DNA of 64,000 nt from Clostridium estertheticum (GCF_011065935.2 NZ_JAAMNH020000001.1:3493001-3557000), one strand, 5' to 3'. Positions 26,887 to 35,374 are shown, counted from the first letter of the stretch. The notes: a model not told the origin generated them from the sequence alone. Numbers and translations: made by a program.

Positions 26887-27546
26887 TTGAAAAAACTTTT
26901 TAAAAATTTGTTGCCACTAATACTTATTGGTTCTATCCCTTTTTCTAATTTATTTTATTGGACACTGAATAATACCCAGAGAGGGGTTTATGACCTAACT
27001 ACTGATTTAGATAGATCTTTACCACTTATAAAAATCTTTATAATACCTTATATGTCTTTATGGTTTTACTTAGCCATTTGTTTTGTTTATTTGTGCTTTA
27101 AAAACAGAAAAGTTTATTATAAGATTATGATTACACTAGTCCTATGTTATGTTATTGCTTTTATAACCTTTTACTTTTTTCAAACCACTGTTTCAAGGCC
27201 TCTTGTCACAGGGAATGATATATTCTCAAAAATGATTCTATTCACCTATAAGTCGGACAAGCCCTTTAATTGTTTTCCAAGCATACATGTAATTACTGCA
27301 TACCTTGCCATGAAAGGAATTAATCTCACAGATGCTAGGAAACGGATTAAAATTCCAGTTAATGTGGTAGGATTTCTTATTATTATATCCACTCAATTTG
27401 TTAAACAACACGTTATAATGGATATATTTTTCGCAATCTTTTTATGTGACGTATTTTTCTATTGCATTACCTATATGGAGGAGCATTACGTGTTTTACAG
27501 TTCTAAAAAAGCTTATAATTTACTAGAAAAAGATATTGAACAATAA
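26887..27546 (+). CDS. PAP2 family membrane phosphatase
   Basis: A 219-residue polytopic membrane protein of the PAP2 superfamily, which dephosphorylates lipid phosphates such as phosphatidic acid or polyprenyl diphosphates. The conserved residues appear as SRPLVTG, FNCFPSIHVITAYLA (the PSxH signature) and VKQHVIMDIFFA (His and Asp). Five or six transmembrane segments are visible. I start at TTG 26887, 8 bases after AGAGAGGA; the frame also has an in-frame ATG at 26860 but this lies in the -10 box. It is cargo of the integrated element, convergent with clpE, and is transcribed on its own. Confidence 0.82.
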   Translation: MKKLFKNLLPLILIGSIPFSNLFYWTLNNTQRGVYDLTTDLDRSLPLIKIFIIPYMSLWFYLAICFVYLCFKNRKVYYKIMITLVLCYVIAFITFYFFQTTVSRPLVTGNDIFSKMILFTYKSDKPFNCFPSIHVITAYLAMKGINLTDARKRIKIPVNVVGFLIIISTQFVKQHVIMDIFFAIFLCDVFFYCITYMEEHYVFYSSKKAYNLLEKDIEQ

Positions 27547-27589
27547 AGTGTAAAAGCTGCTGAATGATTTTCAGCAGCTTTTACACTTT
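27545..27589. terminator. Bidirectional terminator between PAP2 and clpE
   Basis: A perfect 20 bp stem (27545-27564 with 27570-27589) with a 5-base loop separates two convergent genes. Confidence 0.92.
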
Positions 27590-27633
27590 ATTTTGTACAT
27601 TAGTATAAACGGTTTATCCTTATGGCATCTTAT

Positions 27634-29988
27634 TTATTGAAGCCTTATAACGATTTTACCACCTTTTAATTCTATGGTTATATTTGACCCTTCAGTAAAT
27701 TCATTTTGAAGATACTGCTCTGCAATCTCATCTTCAATATATTTTTGAATAGTCCTCCTGAGTGGCCTTGCTCCATATTTATCATCGTATCCTTTTTCTA
27801 ATACAAAGTCTTTTACCTCGTCTGTTATTTCTAATATGATTTTCTTTTCTCTTACCTCATCCACAACTTCCATAATCATTAAATCTACTATTTTGCGAAG
27901 TTCTTCCTTGTTTAGAGGAGTAAATACAATAGTTTCATCTACTCTATTTAAAAATTCCGGCCTAAACGTTTCTTTTAGTGCATCCTTTACACGAGCTTCT
28001 AAAATATCATAATTGTCCTGAACAAAACCAATGCTACTTGCTTTAAATTTAGTACCTGCATTAGATGTCATTATTATTACAGTATTATCAAAAAAAACAG
28101 TTCTGCCTTGACTATCTGTTAATCTTCCGTCTTCAAGAATTTGTAACAGCATGTTAAAAACATCGGGATGAGCTTTCTCTATTTCATCTAAAAGGATCAC
28201 GCAGTAAGGCTTTCTTCTGACTTTTTCAGTTAATTGGCCAGCTTGATCATAGCCTACATATCCTGGCGGTGCACCAATCAACTTTGAAACCGTATGTTTT
28301 TCCATGTATTCAGACATATCTATACGAATTAATGCTTCCTCACTTCCAAAAAGCTCACAGGCCAGTGCTTTAACTAGCTCTGTTTTTCCAACCCCAGTTG
28401 GTCCAACAAAAATAAAAGAGGAAGGCTTTTTCTTTTTTCGAAATCCTGAACGATTCCGCCTAATTGCTCTAGATAAACTCGTAATAGCTTGATTTTGTCC
28501 TATAACTCGTTTATGTAGTCTGTTTTCTAAGTCCAATAGTTTTTTCGCTTCTTTTTCTGTAATCTTTTGAATTGGAATTTTAGTCCATGATTCAATTACA
28601 AAAGCAATATCCTCTACAGTAATTTGAACCTCATTGCATTTTTTCTCGATTTCAACAATATCTTCTTTTATTTTGCATAACTTCATTCTATATTCTGCAG
28701 CTTTTTCGAAATTTCCAGTTTCCTCTGCATCATTCTTTGAGTTTTGTACTTTTTCTGATTGTTCTTTTAATCCTGCAAGTTCCACAAGTCCTCTATTCTT
28801 TAAATTCGCTCTAGAACCCGCTTCATCAATGACGTCTATAGCTTTATCTGGAAGAAATCTGTCAGTTATATATCTTTCAGATAAACTTACAACTTCTTCG
28901 ATTATTTCATCAGATATTTTAACTTTGTGATATTCTTCATAATAGCCTCGTATTCCTTTTAAAATTTCTATTGTCTCAGCTATACTAGGTTCTTCGACTA
29001 AGACTGGCTGAAATCTTCTTTCAAGTGCAGCGTCTTTCTCTATATATTTTCTATATTCCTCAAGTGTTGTCACGCCAATAACTTGTATTTCACCTTTAGA
29101 TAGTGCAGGTTTTAAAATGTTTGCTGCATTCATTGACCCACCTTGAACTTCTCCAGCACCCATAATATTGTGCACCTCATCAATAACCAATATTATATTT
29201 CCACTTTCCTTAGCTTCCTCAATGATTGACTTCATCCGACTTTCAAATTGTCCTCTAAATTGAGTGCCTGCAACAACAGCCGTAAGATCAAGGAGATAAA
29301 CTTCAGCATTAAATAATTTCTCTGGAACTTGTTTTTCCGCAATTCTAACGGCTAAGCCCTCTGCAATAGCTGTCTTGCCTACACCAGCTTCTCCAATTAG
29401 TATAGGATTATTTTTGGTTCTTCTATTTAAAATCTGTACCACACGATCAATTTCTTTATTTCTTCCAATAACTTTGTCTACACCCTTTTGATTTGCTTTG
29501 TTTGTTAGATTTATTCCATAAGTGTCTAAGTGCTTTCGCTTCTTTTTAAACCAATTCTTTTTTGATTTATCTTCAGGTGTATCTTTAACCTTTGAGGAAG
29601 TTTCAATTTCCTCATCTATAAAATCTTTATTTTCATCTTTAGGTGAAAATAAGCCATTAAAAATATTACCAATAAGTTTTTTCCCTTCACCATTCTCATT
29701 GTTCATATCTCCAAGATTCATATCCTCTAAGTTCATATCTTTTAAATTCATATCTTCTAAATTCATATCTTCTAAATCCATGTCTTTAAAGATATTACCC
29801 ATTTGCTGGTTTAAATTTTCAATATCCTCTGAAGATATGCCAGCTTGTTGCATCAATTGATCCATAACTGGAACACCCTTCTTTTTAGCACACTCTATAC
29901 ATAAAGCTACTGTTTCAGTTTTTCCACTTTCAATTTTTGATGTTAATATCATTGCTATATTTTTTTTACATACATCGCATAACTTCAT
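27634..29988 (-). CDS. clpE: ClpE-type AAA+ unfoldase with N-terminal zinc finger
   Basis: A 784-residue Hsp100 protein with two AAA+ domains that unfolds proteins. The N-terminus is a four-cysteine zinc finger (Cys4, Cys7, Cys30, Cys33), as in ClpE/McsA, in place of the usual Clp N-domain. Walker A motifs are GEAGVGKT at 199-206 and GPTGVGKT in the second domain. A short middle coiled region (KAAEYRMKLCKIKEDIVEIEKK) and the IGF tripeptide for docking on ClpP (SSIGFVQD) are seen. I start at ATG 29988 (GGAG nine bases upstream). Residues 67-96 are a pentapeptide repeat. It is unusual to find this gene inside a site-specific element; whether the chromosome has another Clp gene is unknown. Confidence 0.9.
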   Translation of the reverse strand: MKLCDVCKKNIAMILTSKIESGKTETVALCIECAKKKGVPVMDQLMQQAGISSEDIENLNQQMGNIFKDMDLEDMNLEDMNLKDMNLEDMNLGDMNNENGEGKKLIGNIFNGLFSPKDENKDFIDEEIETSSKVKDTPEDKSKKNWFKKKRKHLDTYGINLTNKANQKGVDKVIGRNKEIDRVVQILNRRTKNNPILIGEAGVGKTAIAEGLAVRIAEKQVPEKLFNAEVYLLDLTAVVAGTQFRGQFESRMKSIIEEAKESGNIILVIDEVHNIMGAGEVQGGSMNAANILKPALSKGEIQVIGVTTLEEYRKYIEKDAALERRFQPVLVEEPSIAETIEILKGIRGYYEEYHKVKISDEIIEEVVSLSERYITDRFLPDKAIDVIDEAGSRANLKNRGLVELAGLKEQSEKVQNSKNDAEETGNFEKAAEYRMKLCKIKEDIVEIEKKCNEVQITVEDIAFVIESWTKIPIQKITEKEAKKLLDLENRLHKRVIGQNQAITSLSRAIRRNRSGFRKKKKPSSFIFVGPTGVGKTELVKALACELFGSEEALIRIDMSEYMEKHTVSKLIGAPPGYVGYDQAGQLTEKVRRKPYCVILLDEIEKAHPDVFNMLLQILEDGRLTDSQGRTVFFDNTVIIMTSNAGTKFKASSIGFVQDNYDILEARVKDALKETFRPEFLNRVDETIVFTPLNKEELRKIVDLMIMEVVDEVREKKIILEITDEVKDFVLEKGYDDKYGARPLRRTIQKYIEDEIAEQYLQNEFTEGSNITIELKGGKIVIRLQ
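29701..29790 (-). repeat. Six tandem 15 bp units inside clpE
   Basis: Units of 15 bp (consensus on the plus strand ATTCATATCTTCTAA) repeat six times and keep the reading frame, giving DMNLE-like pentapeptides in residues 67-96. Two neighbouring units (29746-29760 and 29761-29775) are identical. The region links the zinc finger to the first AAA+ domain. Confidence 0.85.
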
Positions 29989-30173
29989 ATAAATCATCTC
30001 CATATTTCATGTTGTATTAATATTATAATAGTATATCATTTTTTAATAGAATTTGTTTAGTATATTCAGTATTGTTTGTTTTTTATTAATAAATAACACT
30101 TCTAATTGCTTTTAAGTTCTCCCTTTTCTATTCATTCTACACCTGTAACCATAATCCTTTTTATAAGCTAGTG

Positions 30174-30326
30174 TTACTTTTGGCTAAGCTTCTCTATTAA
30201 TTCATCTATTTCTTGTAATGAAAGCTTTGAAGCTAATATTCTTAACGCAGTTTTTGTATAGAGTCCGCTTAAAAGTTCTATTTCGCTCTTATTTAATTCT
30301 AAAAGGACGGTAGAGTTAACCTTCAT
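30174..30326 (-). CDS. Small hypothetical protein of the element, 50 aa
   Basis: A 50-codon frame with ATG 7 bases after GGGGGA. The product is mostly helical in appearance, with leucines at near-heptad spacing and lysine and glutamate (VLLELNKSEIELLSG, then LQEIDELIEKLSQK), so it may be a coiled-coil or helix-turn-helix peptide. I recognise no family. It sits between clpE and the recombinase, divergent from the latter. Small genes beside serine integrases are sometimes excision factors, but nothing in the sequence proves that. Confidence 0.6.
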   Translation of the reverse strand: MKVNSTVLLELNKSEIELLSGLYTKTALRILASKLSLQEIDELIEKLSQK

Positions 30327-30461
30327 TTATAATCCCCCAAACACACTATTATATTATAGTATGCTTATTTAACCACAATGTTACAAAGATGTAAATACCA
30401 AAATATATTAAGTTATATACATCACTTGTGCATATTATTTTTTAAAATACATATCTTTATT

Positions 30462-30490
30462 TTGTAAAGCTATTAAAGTCCACATACTAT
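30462..30490 (+). promoter_or_regulatory. Predicted promoter of the recombinase gene
   Basis: TTGTAA and TACTAT spaced by 17 bp, about 70 bp before the TTG start. Confidence 0.5.
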
Positions 30491-30558
30491 GGAATTTCAC
30501 CTCTTATCCAAGTTTACCCTTTAACAAACTTTAAATCAATTATTGAGGAGTAAGTAAA

Positions 30559-32151
30559 TTGAAAATTGCAGCTATATACTCCAGAAAATCAAAGATTACA
30601 ACAAAAGGTGAATCACTGATTAACCAAATTGAACTATGTAAGCATGAAGGTAATCATTTGGGCATTGATAAGTTTATAATATACGAAGATGAAGGTTTTT
30701 CAGGAAAAAATATTCAAAGGCCTCAGTTTCAAAAAATGCTAAGTGATGCAAAAGAAAGAGAATTTAATGTACTTATCTGTTACAGACTTGATAGAATCAG
30801 TAGAAATATATCTGACTTTTCTACTCTTATAAATGAATTAGATAGTCTGCATATAAGCTTTATAAGTGTTAATGAGCAATTTGATACCTCAACCCCTATG
30901 GGTCGTGCCATGATGTATATTGCTTCTGTTTTTGCACAACTTGAACGTGAAACTATTGGTGAAAGGGTAAGAGACAATATGTTGGAGTTAGCTAAAAGCG
31001 GACGATGGCTGGGAGGCCAAACACCTTTAGGCTATGAAAGTAAAAAAACGTCCTATTTAGATTCTGAGTTCAAAGATAAAACTATGCATACTCTATACCC
31101 TGTAAAAGAAGAATTAGATGTTGTAAAGTTCATATATGATAAATATTTACAATATAAGTCTATTAGCCAGGTTTTTATCTGTGTTTTTCAAAAAAATATT
31201 AAGACAAAAAATGGAGCTGACTTTAATAAGAAAAGAATTCAGCTTATATTAAGAAATCCTCTCTACGTTAGAGCAAATGAAGCAGTTATGAAGCATCTAG
31301 AATTTATTGGAATGAATGTAATGGGAAAGGTTGACGATATTCATGGCATTCTAACTTATAATAAAAGTAAAGGTACTAATATTAAACGAGATATAAGTGA
31401 ATGGATAGCTGCTGTTTCTAAACATGAAGGAGTTATTGATGCCCCTGTTTGGCTTTTGATTCAACAAATATTAGATGAAAACAAAAACAAAGCTCCCCGC
31501 CTTGGAACCTCAGCCGCTGCTTTACTTACCGGAACTTTAAAGTGTTCTAAATGCGGTAAAAGTATGATAGTTAAACATGGTCATATTAGTGCGCATTCCA
31601 ATAAAAAAATCCAGTATTATGTTTGTAGTACTAAAGATTATTCAAAAGGCCTTCGATGTAACAATCCTAATATCCGAGTAGATGAACTTGAACCAATAGT
31701 TATAGATAATTTAAAAAATGTGACAATGGACAAAAGTGTTCTTTTAGAAGAGTTAAATAAAATTAAATCTGATATGACCAGAAATAATTTTATGCAATGC
31801 GAATTAGACAATTTACCATCACAAATGAAAATAAAGCAAGCCCAAATAGATATTCTAATAAGCCAATTATCACTAGACAATGAGATATCAAAATATATAA
31901 GACCGCAAATTTTGAAATTAGGGGATGAATTAGAAAAACTAAAGTATAAATTTGAAAACTTAAAAGCTACTTCCTATAAAAACGATAAATGGGACGCAAA
32001 TAAATTCCTATATTCCTTAAGTAACTTTTCTTCTCTATCCGATGAGTTAGATTTCAATAGTAAACATCTATTAATTAACAGTATTATACATTCAATATAT
32101 TGGGATGGTGCTAAAGGTATCATTAAAATAAATCTGAGGTCCTTAAAATGA
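30559..32151 (+). CDS. Large serine recombinase (integrase/excisionase)
   Basis: The 530-residue protein is a large serine recombinase. The N-terminal catalytic domain has the nucleophile Ser8 in AAIYSRKSK, the GYRLDRISRNISDF-like helix (ICYRLDRISRN) and FAQLERETIGERV. The central recombinase domain follows. A zinc-ribbon domain (CSKCGKSM, then YYVCSTKDYSKGLRCNN) and a C-terminal coiled coil (about 400-480) match integrases of phages and of transposons like Tn4451. Translation starts at TTG (30559) behind GAGGAG. The stop is 30 bp from the att core, the usual place for an integrase next to its attP. No truncation is seen, so it may be active. Confidence 0.93.
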   Translation: MKIAAIYSRKSKITTKGESLINQIELCKHEGNHLGIDKFIIYEDEGFSGKNIQRPQFQKMLSDAKEREFNVLICYRLDRISRNISDFSTLINELDSLHISFISVNEQFDTSTPMGRAMMYIASVFAQLERETIGERVRDNMLELAKSGRWLGGQTPLGYESKKTSYLDSEFKDKTMHTLYPVKEELDVVKFIYDKYLQYKSISQVFICVFQKNIKTKNGADFNKKRIQLILRNPLYVRANEAVMKHLEFIGMNVMGKVDDIHGILTYNKSKGTNIKRDISEWIAAVSKHEGVIDAPVWLLIQQILDENKNKAPRLGTSAAALLTGTLKCSKCGKSMIVKHGHISAHSNKKIQYYVCSTKDYSKGLRCNNPNIRVDELEPIVIDNLKNVTMDKSVLLEELNKIKSDMTRNNFMQCELDNLPSQMKIKQAQIDILISQLSLDNEISKYIRPQILKLGDELEKLKYKFENLKATSYKNDKWDANKFLYSLSNFSSLSDELDFNSKHLLINSIIHSIYWDGAKGIIKINLRSLK

Positions 32152-32159
32152 TAAGCTCA

Positions 32160-32231
32160 TTATCGCAGTTTAGTGTGGCTAGGACAAAATTCACTTCCTA
32201 CATCAATACAATCGTAGGGTTCATAACTCAT
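32160..32231 (-). pseudogene. 5' fragment of the split PyrK-like gene
   Basis: A 23-codon frame, ATG at 32231, with a perfect AGGAGG ribosome site 8 bases upstream (32245-32240). Its first 17 codons (MSYEPYDCIDVGSEFCP) end at the att core; the last six codons and the stop are element sequence. Joined at the core to 26717 the frame continues CHLAETGDC and so on. The reconstituted protein has about 330 residues with eight cysteines in its first 47. A strong translation start in front of so short a frame is otherwise hard to explain. Confidence 0.82.
32162..32186. other. Right attachment site (attR): attP arm plus core
   Basis: Arm 32162-32182 (starting ATCGCAGTTT) and core AGGACA at 32181-32186. 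Right of it lies the coding 5' end of the split gene. The arm is the inverted partner of 26720-26740. Confidence 0.8.
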
Positions 32232-32366
32232 CAATATAACCTCCTAAGCACTATACTATTAAAATATTTAAAAGTCTAAAAATTGTTACAATTTAAATAA
32301 CAATAGTTCGAAATACCAGAAGAATATCTAGTCACTTACTAAATGGTTACTTATAATGTTTTTAGC

Positions 32367-32405
32367 AAATAAATAAAAGAGTCTTATAGGCTCTTTTATT
32401 TATTT
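32367..32405. terminator. Terminator after the first D,D-carboxypeptidase gene
   Basis: A perfect 15 bp stem (32367-32381 with 32391-32405) with a 9-base loop. It may work in both directions and would also stop read-through from the recombinase gene. Confidence 0.85.
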
Positions 32406-32407
32406 AT

Positions 32408-33538
32408 TTATTTATTAGGAATAATAAAATTCACAATTTTATCAAATTTTCGACTAAACATATTTTTCCTTGGCACAGTGTTTTTAGCTACTAACGCTTC
32501 TGTAAACAAGAGTTTACTGTTTGAATATACTTCTACCCTACCGACCTTTTCACCCAATTTTATTGGAGCAATTATCTCATATAAGGGCTTTTTAATTTTA
32601 ATATCAATATTTTCATCCACCTTTACTGGTATTATAATATCTCTTGCACTTACTATTTGTACATTAGTGGTCCCATTTTTTATTTTAAGAGATCCCAAAG
32701 TATCATCTTTACTAATTAGTTTCTTATATTCATAGTTTTTTTCTATATAATTATTTATTTTTTCAGTTTCTTTCCATCTAGGAGTACAATTCAAAGTAAT
32801 TATAATAACCTCTCTATTTTGAATTTTAACAGAAGTAACTAAACATTTACCTGCCTTTCCAGTAAAACCTGTTTTTACTCCTGTGGCATTTGGTAAAAGA
32901 TATAAAATTTTATTTATATTATGGTAGCTTCTATTAAAACCATATTCTTTAGCATCAATATCTTTAGAACATACTATATCATTAAATAGTTTAATTTCTT
33001 TTGCCTTTGCAGTAACTAAAGCTAAATCATATGCCGTAGAATAATGATTACTACTATCTAAGCCATGAGGAGATTCAAAATTGCTATTAAGTAATCCAAT
33101 TTCTAGTGCATACTCATTCATAAGCTTTAGAAACTCATCCACATTTCCACTTATTCCTTCTGCAATAGCAATAGCAGCATCATTTCCAGACCTCAGCATA
33201 AGCCCATATAATAACTCTTTCAAGGTTATTTCTTCTCCACTTTTTAACCCTATTTCTGAACCACGTATAGAAGCCGCCTTTTCTGACACAATTATTTTTT
33301 TGTTTAAATCTCCACATTTAATTGCCACAAGGCAAGTTATTATCTTTGTGGTGCTTGCAATTTCAATGGGAGTATATGCATTTTTTTCATATAAAACAAT
33401 CTTTGTATCTGCGTCTATTGCTATAGCACTTATAGCATTAACGTATATATCCTTAGCGTAAACATTTTGAATTAATGATGTGAATAAAAAAAATAAACAT
33501 AAAACTATTGATAAAAACATTTTAAACTTTTTTCTCAT
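32408..33538 (-). CDS. D-alanyl-D-alanine carboxypeptidase (DacF/PBP5-like), copy 1
   Basis: A 376-residue secreted penicillin-binding protein that trims the terminal D-Ala of peptidoglycan. A signal peptide (1-28, ending VYAKD) is followed by the SxxK motif STTK at 62-65, SGNDAA (near 117) and KTGFTGKAG. A C-terminal beta domain is present, and its last residues are basic (RKFDKIVNFIIPNK), perhaps a membrane anchor. GAGGTGAGG precedes the ATG. It is a paralogue of the protein at 36337-37530; the two share motifs and domain plan but differ clearly in sequence. Confidence 0.92.
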   Translation of the reverse strand: MRKKFKMFLSIVLCLFFLFTSLIQNVYAKDIYVNAISAIAIDADTKIVLYEKNAYTPIEIASTTKIITCLVAIKCGDLNKKIIVSEKAASIRGSEIGLKSGEEITLKELLYGLMLRSGNDAAIAIAEGISGNVDEFLKLMNEYALEIGLLNSNFESPHGLDSSNHYSTAYDLALVTAKAKEIKLFNDIVCSKDIDAKEYGFNRSYHNINKILYLLPNATGVKTGFTGKAGKCLVTSVKIQNREVIIITLNCTPRWKETEKINNYIEKNYEYKKLISKDDTLGSLKIKNGTTNVQIVSARDIIIPVKVDENIDIKIKKPLYEIIAPIKLGEKVGRVEVYSNSKLLFTEALVAKNTVPRKNMFSRKFDKIVNFIIPNK

Positions 33539-33666
33539 AACCTCACCTCTTTATTTTTAGTAAATAATTTTGAACAACTATAAATATAGTGATATATAGT
33601 GCTTAATTGATTTTTTTATAGATTTTTGGACATAATACCAATTATTAGCCATACTGGGAGGTTGAC

Positions 33667-34251
33667 ATGTTTAAAGGTATAATAGTAATTCTTTTAACCT
33701 TAATAATTATATTATTTCCAATCCCATTGAAAATAACTCTTAAATATAGGAACAAAGTTTTGGAAATTTATATATATAATAAAAAAATAAAGGCAAAAAG
33801 CCCTTCGAAAGATAAAGTAAATTCTAAAATAAAAAGCATCGAAAAAGGAATCGCAAAGATAGATTTTTTTAAATCATTAACTTATAACGATATAAAATTA
33901 ATTATTTACAAAATTAAGAATTTAAAATTTAAGCCAACAATGATTTTAAATACTTATTTAGAATATGGGCTTGATGATGCTGCATTTGTAGCTATTTTAT
34001 ACGGCCTAATTCATACTTCCTATAGTTTTTTGTATTTGCTATTACAAAATTTTGTTGAAGTAAAGAAAATAGATCTTAAAGTTACCCCTCATTTCGAAGA
34101 AAATGATTTTAATTTAGAAATTTCTAGTATAATTTATACCAGTTTAGGAAAAATTATTTATATGTCATTTGTAATGATAACTTGCCTTATAAGCATAAAG
34201 CATAAGAATTCAAATTTGAAAAAATATAAAGGAGGAAATGTACATGGATAG
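33667..34251 (+). CDS. DUF2953 protein (YtfI-like)
   Basis: The 194-residue protein has one N-terminal transmembrane helix (about 3-25) and possibly a second near 160-180, with a conserved middle (KPTMILNTYLEYGLDDAAFVAILYGLIHTSYSFLY). In B. subtilis ytfI precedes ytfJ and both are transcribed in the forespore. GGGAGG lies before the ATG. A GGACATAAT block at 33628-33636 fits the -10 element of sigma-F promoters but no good -35 was found. The overlap of 8 bp with ytfJ supports cotranscription. The function is unknown. Confidence 0.82.
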   Translation: MFKGIIVILLTLIIILFPIPLKITLKYRNKVLEIYIYNKKIKAKSPSKDKVNSKIKSIEKGIAKIDFFKSLTYNDIKLIIYKIKNLKFKPTMILNTYLEYGLDDAAFVAILYGLIHTSYSFLYLLLQNFVEVKKIDLKVTPHFEENDFNLEISSIIYTSLGKIIYMSFVMITCLISIKHKNSNLKKYKGGNVHG

Positions 34252-34666
34252 TCATCCAATTGAAAATTTAATGAGGACCACTATGGAAAGTATAAAAGAT
34301 ATGATAGATGTAAATACCATTGTAGGAGACCCTGTAGAATCAATAGATGGTACTACAATTATTCCTATATCAAGAGTATGTGTTGGTTTTGCATCTGGTG
34401 GTAGTGAATTTAATAATGTTAAACCTAGTTCTTCCTGCGATAAATACCCTTTTGGTGGTGGTTCTGGAGCTGGAGTAACTGTTAAGCCTGTTGCATTTTT
34501 AGTTGTTAAAAACGATTCAATAAGGCTATTATCTGTAGATCAGCAAAATACATATGATAGAATCGTTGATACTGTACCACAAGTAATCGACATTATTAAA
34601 AGTATGTTTAAGGATAAGAGCGATAAGTATAAAGAATCTGAAGATAGTGAAAAGTGTGATGAATAA
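34244..34666 (+). CDS. ytfJ: GerW family sporulation protein YtfJ
   Basis: A 140-residue protein of the GerW/YtfJ family (PF09579), found only in spore formers and linked to spore germination. It has the N-terminal HPIENLMRTTMESIKDMIDVNTIVGDP and a glycine-rich middle (FGGGSGAGVTVKPVAFLV). I start at the ATG 34244, 8 bases after AAAGGAGG; the ATG two codons earlier is too close. It overlaps the end of the DUF2953 gene. It ends with a charged tail of 20 residues. Confidence 0.93.
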   Translation: MDSHPIENLMRTTMESIKDMIDVNTIVGDPVESIDGTTIIPISRVCVGFASGGSEFNNVKPSSSCDKYPFGGGSGAGVTVKPVAFLVVKNDSIRLLSVDQQNTYDRIVDTVPQVIDIIKSMFKDKSDKYKESEDSEKCDE

Positions 34667-34696
34667 TTAAATTTAAACTTATAAATGTCAAATGTG

Positions 34697-34748
34697 AAAC
34701 CCTACCATAATAAAGTTTTTAATATAAAGCTTTATTATGGCAAGGTTT
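34697..34748. terminator. Bidirectional terminator between ytfJ and scpB
   Basis: An AAACC/GGTTT outer and CCATAATAAAG/CTTTATTATGG inner stem between two convergent genes. Confidence 0.85.
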
Positions 34749-34773
34749 TATAATTTTAAATCTTTGAAAATAG

Positions 34774-35373
34774 TTATTCTGCTTCATCGCTTTCAATATT
34801 TTCTTGCAAATTTTCATTATTAAACTTTTCTAAAGACGGCATTTCAGCCAGACTATAAAAATCAAAATGTTTAAGAAATTCATCTGTAGTTACATAAATA
34901 ATTGGTCTTCCAGGGACATTTTTTCGTCCACTTTCTTCAATTAACTTTTTTTCTGACAAGGTATATATGGCTCTATCACTTTTTACACCTCTGATATCCT
35001 CAATTTCCACTCTTGTTATGGGTTGTTTATATGCAATTATTGCTAGTGTTTCAAGTGAGGCCTGCGAAAGTGATTGTCTAATATTCGTCTTTAACAGTTT
35101 TTGAACATAGTCACTATTACAGGGTTTTGTAACAAATTGATATTGATCATTAGTTACTATAATTTTAATTCCCCTGTCCTCTTCTTCATATTTTACTATT
35201 AATTCATTTACTAGTTCTCTTGTAAAATCATTGCTACATTCTAAAATATTTGCTATATCCGTTAGTTTTAATGAATCTCCAGTAACAAACAACAAGGATT
35301 CAATAATAGAAAAATATATTTTTTTAGTAGAAACCTCTTCAATGTCTAATTGTGTAATATTAAATTCCTTCAT
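34774..35373 (-). CDS. scpB: Segregation and condensation protein B
   Basis: ScpB dimerises through winged-helix domains and joins ScpA and Smc in the bacterial condensin. The 199-residue sequence has the characteristic IIESLLFVTGDSLKLTDIANIL start, SQASLETLAIIAYKQPITRVEIEDIRGV centre and RKNVPGRPIIYVTTDEFL second winged helix. The acidic tail is typical. It starts one base after the scpA stop, with its AAAGGG site within scpA, so it is translationally coupled. Confidence 0.96.
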   Translation of the reverse strand: MKEFNITQLDIEEVSTKKIYFSIIESLLFVTGDSLKLTDIANILECSNDFTRELVNELIVKYEEEDRGIKIIVTNDQYQFVTKPCNSDYVQKLLKTNIRQSLSQASLETLAIIAYKQPITRVEIEDIRGVKSDRAIYTLSEKKLIEESGRKNVPGRPIIYVTTDEFLKHFDFYSLAEMPSLEKFNNENLQENIESDEAE

Positions 35374-35374
35374 G

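Larger units (their letters stand above)
26712..32186. mobile_element. Serine-recombinase integrated element, 5.47 kb, carrying clpE and a PAP2 gene
   Basis: The element lies between two direct copies of AGGACA (26712-26717 and 32181-32186). It carries PAP2 (+), clpE (-), a 50-codon gene (-) and a large serine recombinase (+) that ends 30 bp before the right core. Inside each end is a 21 bp arm: 26720-26740 and 32162-32182 are inverted repeats with 18 identities. Joining the flanks at one core copy restores an in-frame gene; joining the ends gives a symmetric 48 bp attP. These are the properties of a large serine integrase element inserted in a coding gene. No phage, plasmid replication or conjugation gene is present, so movement would need outside help. 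The limits are seen directly; activity is inferred. Confidence 0.85.

Noticed and set aside
29701..29790. CRISPR-like array
   Set aside because: The repeats are 15 bp with no spacers and are in frame within clpE.
26712..32186. A sporulation-regulated skin-type element like that in sigK
   Set aside because: The interrupted gene is not a sporulation gene and there is no evidence of programmed excision; only the geometry is alike.
32250..32278. TAGACT-N17-TATAGT promoter for the split gene
   Set aside because: Its predicted transcript start would fall within the ribosome site, so the real promoter is probably elsewhere upstream.
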